Assembly: GCA_920105625.2 (NCBI GenBank)
Contig: OV050030.1
Location: forward strand, 421,719,240 to 421,783,239
Direction of reading: 5' to 3'
DNA length: 64,000 bases
From: Clusia tigrina
Taxonomy: Eukaryota; Arthropoda; Insecta; Diptera; Clusiidae
Shown: one piece after another, positions 62,396 through 64,000 of the stretch
How the letters are laid out: the number at the start of each line of letters is the position of its first letter
Numbering within the stretch: position 1 is the stretch's first letter
Translations under genes and position numbers: made by a program
The notes under the pieces: generated by a model
The model's database searches: none
What the model saw: the letters and a program-made list of their open reading frames with translations, nothing else
What the model was told of the DNA's origin: nothing

Positions 62396-62977
62396 CACCA
62401 TACTTGCAATACTAGCAACTTTATCAGTTTAGTTACATGAATTACGAACCCAGAGAAATTGGTTATAAACATAGACAAATTATTGAATTTTTTAAGTTAT
62501 AATCAATTATTAATTTGTCTGTTAATAATGTAATAATATTTAATAATAGATTGTTCATTTTTTTGTCTATAGTAGTTGCTTAGTAAGAAAATATAAACAA
62601 AATAGTATGAAAAGTCTAGTCAAGTCTAGATAAGCCAAAGAACCAGTAGTTCCCAACCATTGATGAATTAATGTGCACAATACCATAAAACCACAGGATA
62701 TCGGATGTCTTATTTCAAGTGATTCAAATAGATCGCGTAAAAAATGTCTTCCTTTTATTTTTTCTAAATTCAATGGAATTTTTTATATACTTATAACACA
62801 TATTTTATTTTTAAAGGGTGATCATTTAACCGATGCATTTTGCTCCCTCACCCTAGAGCTCCTAAAACCTCTGCCAGTAAAGGGCTCACAGACTTAATAA
62901 TCGGTTGTAAGTCCGTGATACAATTTTAGTCTATGGGACGATTTGAAGGTTTGCTGTAACGACTTTACCATTGTAGG

Positions 62978-63025
62978 GATGAAGTGAGTTACACTACTGC
63001 GTGTAGTAGTGTAACTCACTTCATC
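62978..63025. repeat. Perfect 21 bp inverted repeat
   Basis: Arm GATGAAGTGAGTTACACTAC plus T (62978-62998) and its exact complement (63005-63025) flank a 6-base loop. Confidence 0.95.
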
Positions 63026-63803
63026 TGCAAATACCCAACCCTATGGAGGGCAAGGCTGCACACGCTGGGCACACCCTTCGACAACCTTGAAGAAGTCTCA
63101 AATCAATCATAAACGAACTACAAAACCAAACGATATAGATATAACACGTACTCATGCGTATTTCGTTTACTCATACAACATTCCCTACAAGAAAATATCT
63201 GAGGAGTTGGCAACACAACGGCGCACAAACGGTAACTGGGATCGTGGCACGAACAATGAAATTTGTCTATTTAAGTTTTAATTCATATTTTAAAAAAACA
63301 TAAAAAATGCTGGGAGGAAGACTATCCCGATTTTGTCAGATGTGGATGCAACGGAATCATAAAAAATTAATGTGACACCCACAAATTTCTTGCAACAGCA
63401 GGGAGATGGATTTCTATATATGTACATTTTTATTACTCGTCCGTTCCATATGTTTGTAATTTACATTATCTAAGTATTATATTTTATTTTTGAAATTACG
63501 AAAAGTTAATAAATGAAATTGAACTTTCACGATACCCAAATTTGAATGACCTTCATGGTTATTTTTTATTTGAACAATTCCGTCATTCATTCATTCATTT
63601 AGATGTGTTCCCATTACATTAAGTTATTTACAGGCACTATGCAGAATCCAGTAAAAAGTATACCATATTTAAAATCATTCCATAGGAGATATTTTCATAT
63701 TATTCTGTTAAAAAACTTCAAATGGTTAAAATTGTTGTCCATTTCCTTAGTCTTGCTGGTCAAAAGCTATTAACAAAACTGTTACAAATTTGAAAAGAGC
63801 TAT

Positions 63804-63892
63804 TATAGGCAGAGAACACAGAGAAGCGACACTTAAACGTCAAATTTTCTAACGTCAAAAAAATTCGTCCTTTTCTGTATTCTCTGGTTATA
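63804..63892. repeat. Small foldback element
   Basis: TATAGGCAGAGAACACAGAG on the left pairs imperfectly with TTCTGTATTCTCTGGTTATA on the right, with TA at both ends. ACGTCAAA is directly repeated inside. It could be a short non-autonomous DNA transposon. Confidence 0.4.
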
Positions 63893-64000
63893 GGTGCAAT
63901 ATATTACGATTCATGTATAAATGTATTGGCAACACCTTATATTCCTTTTAGTACAAATTGGCAGCACTTTATTGCTATTTTCCGATCCAAAATCAACTCT

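Larger units (their letters stand above)
61571..64000. other. Downstream intergenic sequence
   Basis: Apart from the 319 bp duplication, the hairpin and the foldback listed separately, nothing recognisable is seen to the end of the window. Short open frames (62673-62897 and 63087-63281) have no family resemblance. Confidence 0.6.

Overview
The window is eukaryotic nuclear DNA from a cyclorrhaphan fly. It is AT-rich, has GT-AG introns of 10 to more than 21 kb, and carries many microsatellites, minisatellites and decayed transposons. The one confidently recognised gene is a plus-strand serotonin receptor of the Drosophila 5-HT1B (5-HT-dro2B) type. Its protein follows the Drosophila one closely in the membrane helices and in conserved islands of the third intracellular loop. 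The genus cannot be read from the sequence alone; a tephritid fruit fly or a relative is my best guess.

Layout. Bases 1-21761 are intron upstream of the first visible exon; exons coding for the N-terminus and TM1 to TM3 must lie before base 1. Exon A (21762-21951, TM4 and second extracellular loop) and exon B (22088-22225, TM5) flank a 136 bp intron. Exon C (40373-40591) and most of exon D (51450-52355) code for the very long third intracellular loop. Exon D also supplies TM6, TM7 and the C-tail. All three visible introns between coding exons are phase 0, and the four exons give 483 residues. A strong donor 43 bases after the stop codon, a good acceptor near 59793 and an A-rich stretch with AATAAA signals to about 61.6 kb suggest a 3' UTR split by a 7.4 kb intron.

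Intron content. The introns hold a dead Tc1/mariner element with clear terminal inverted repeats (7701-8992), several non-LTR retrotransposon 3' ends, two tRNA-derived SINE-like sequences, a short mitochondrial COX1 insertion (15570-15723), and an LTR-like block at 33.67-34.13 kb. There are also many tandem arrays: five 142 bp units, about sixty 33 bp units, a 13 bp array, a 6 bp-based array, and a 1.4 kb TAAATAA tract. No other protein-coding gene is supported.

The most interesting observation is a run of heat-shock-element half sites in one 5 bp register, 20 bp upstream of a TATA box, inside the LTR-like block at 33713-33780. It looks like a heat-inducible promoter lying in a neuronal receptor intron and pointing in the same direction as the gene.
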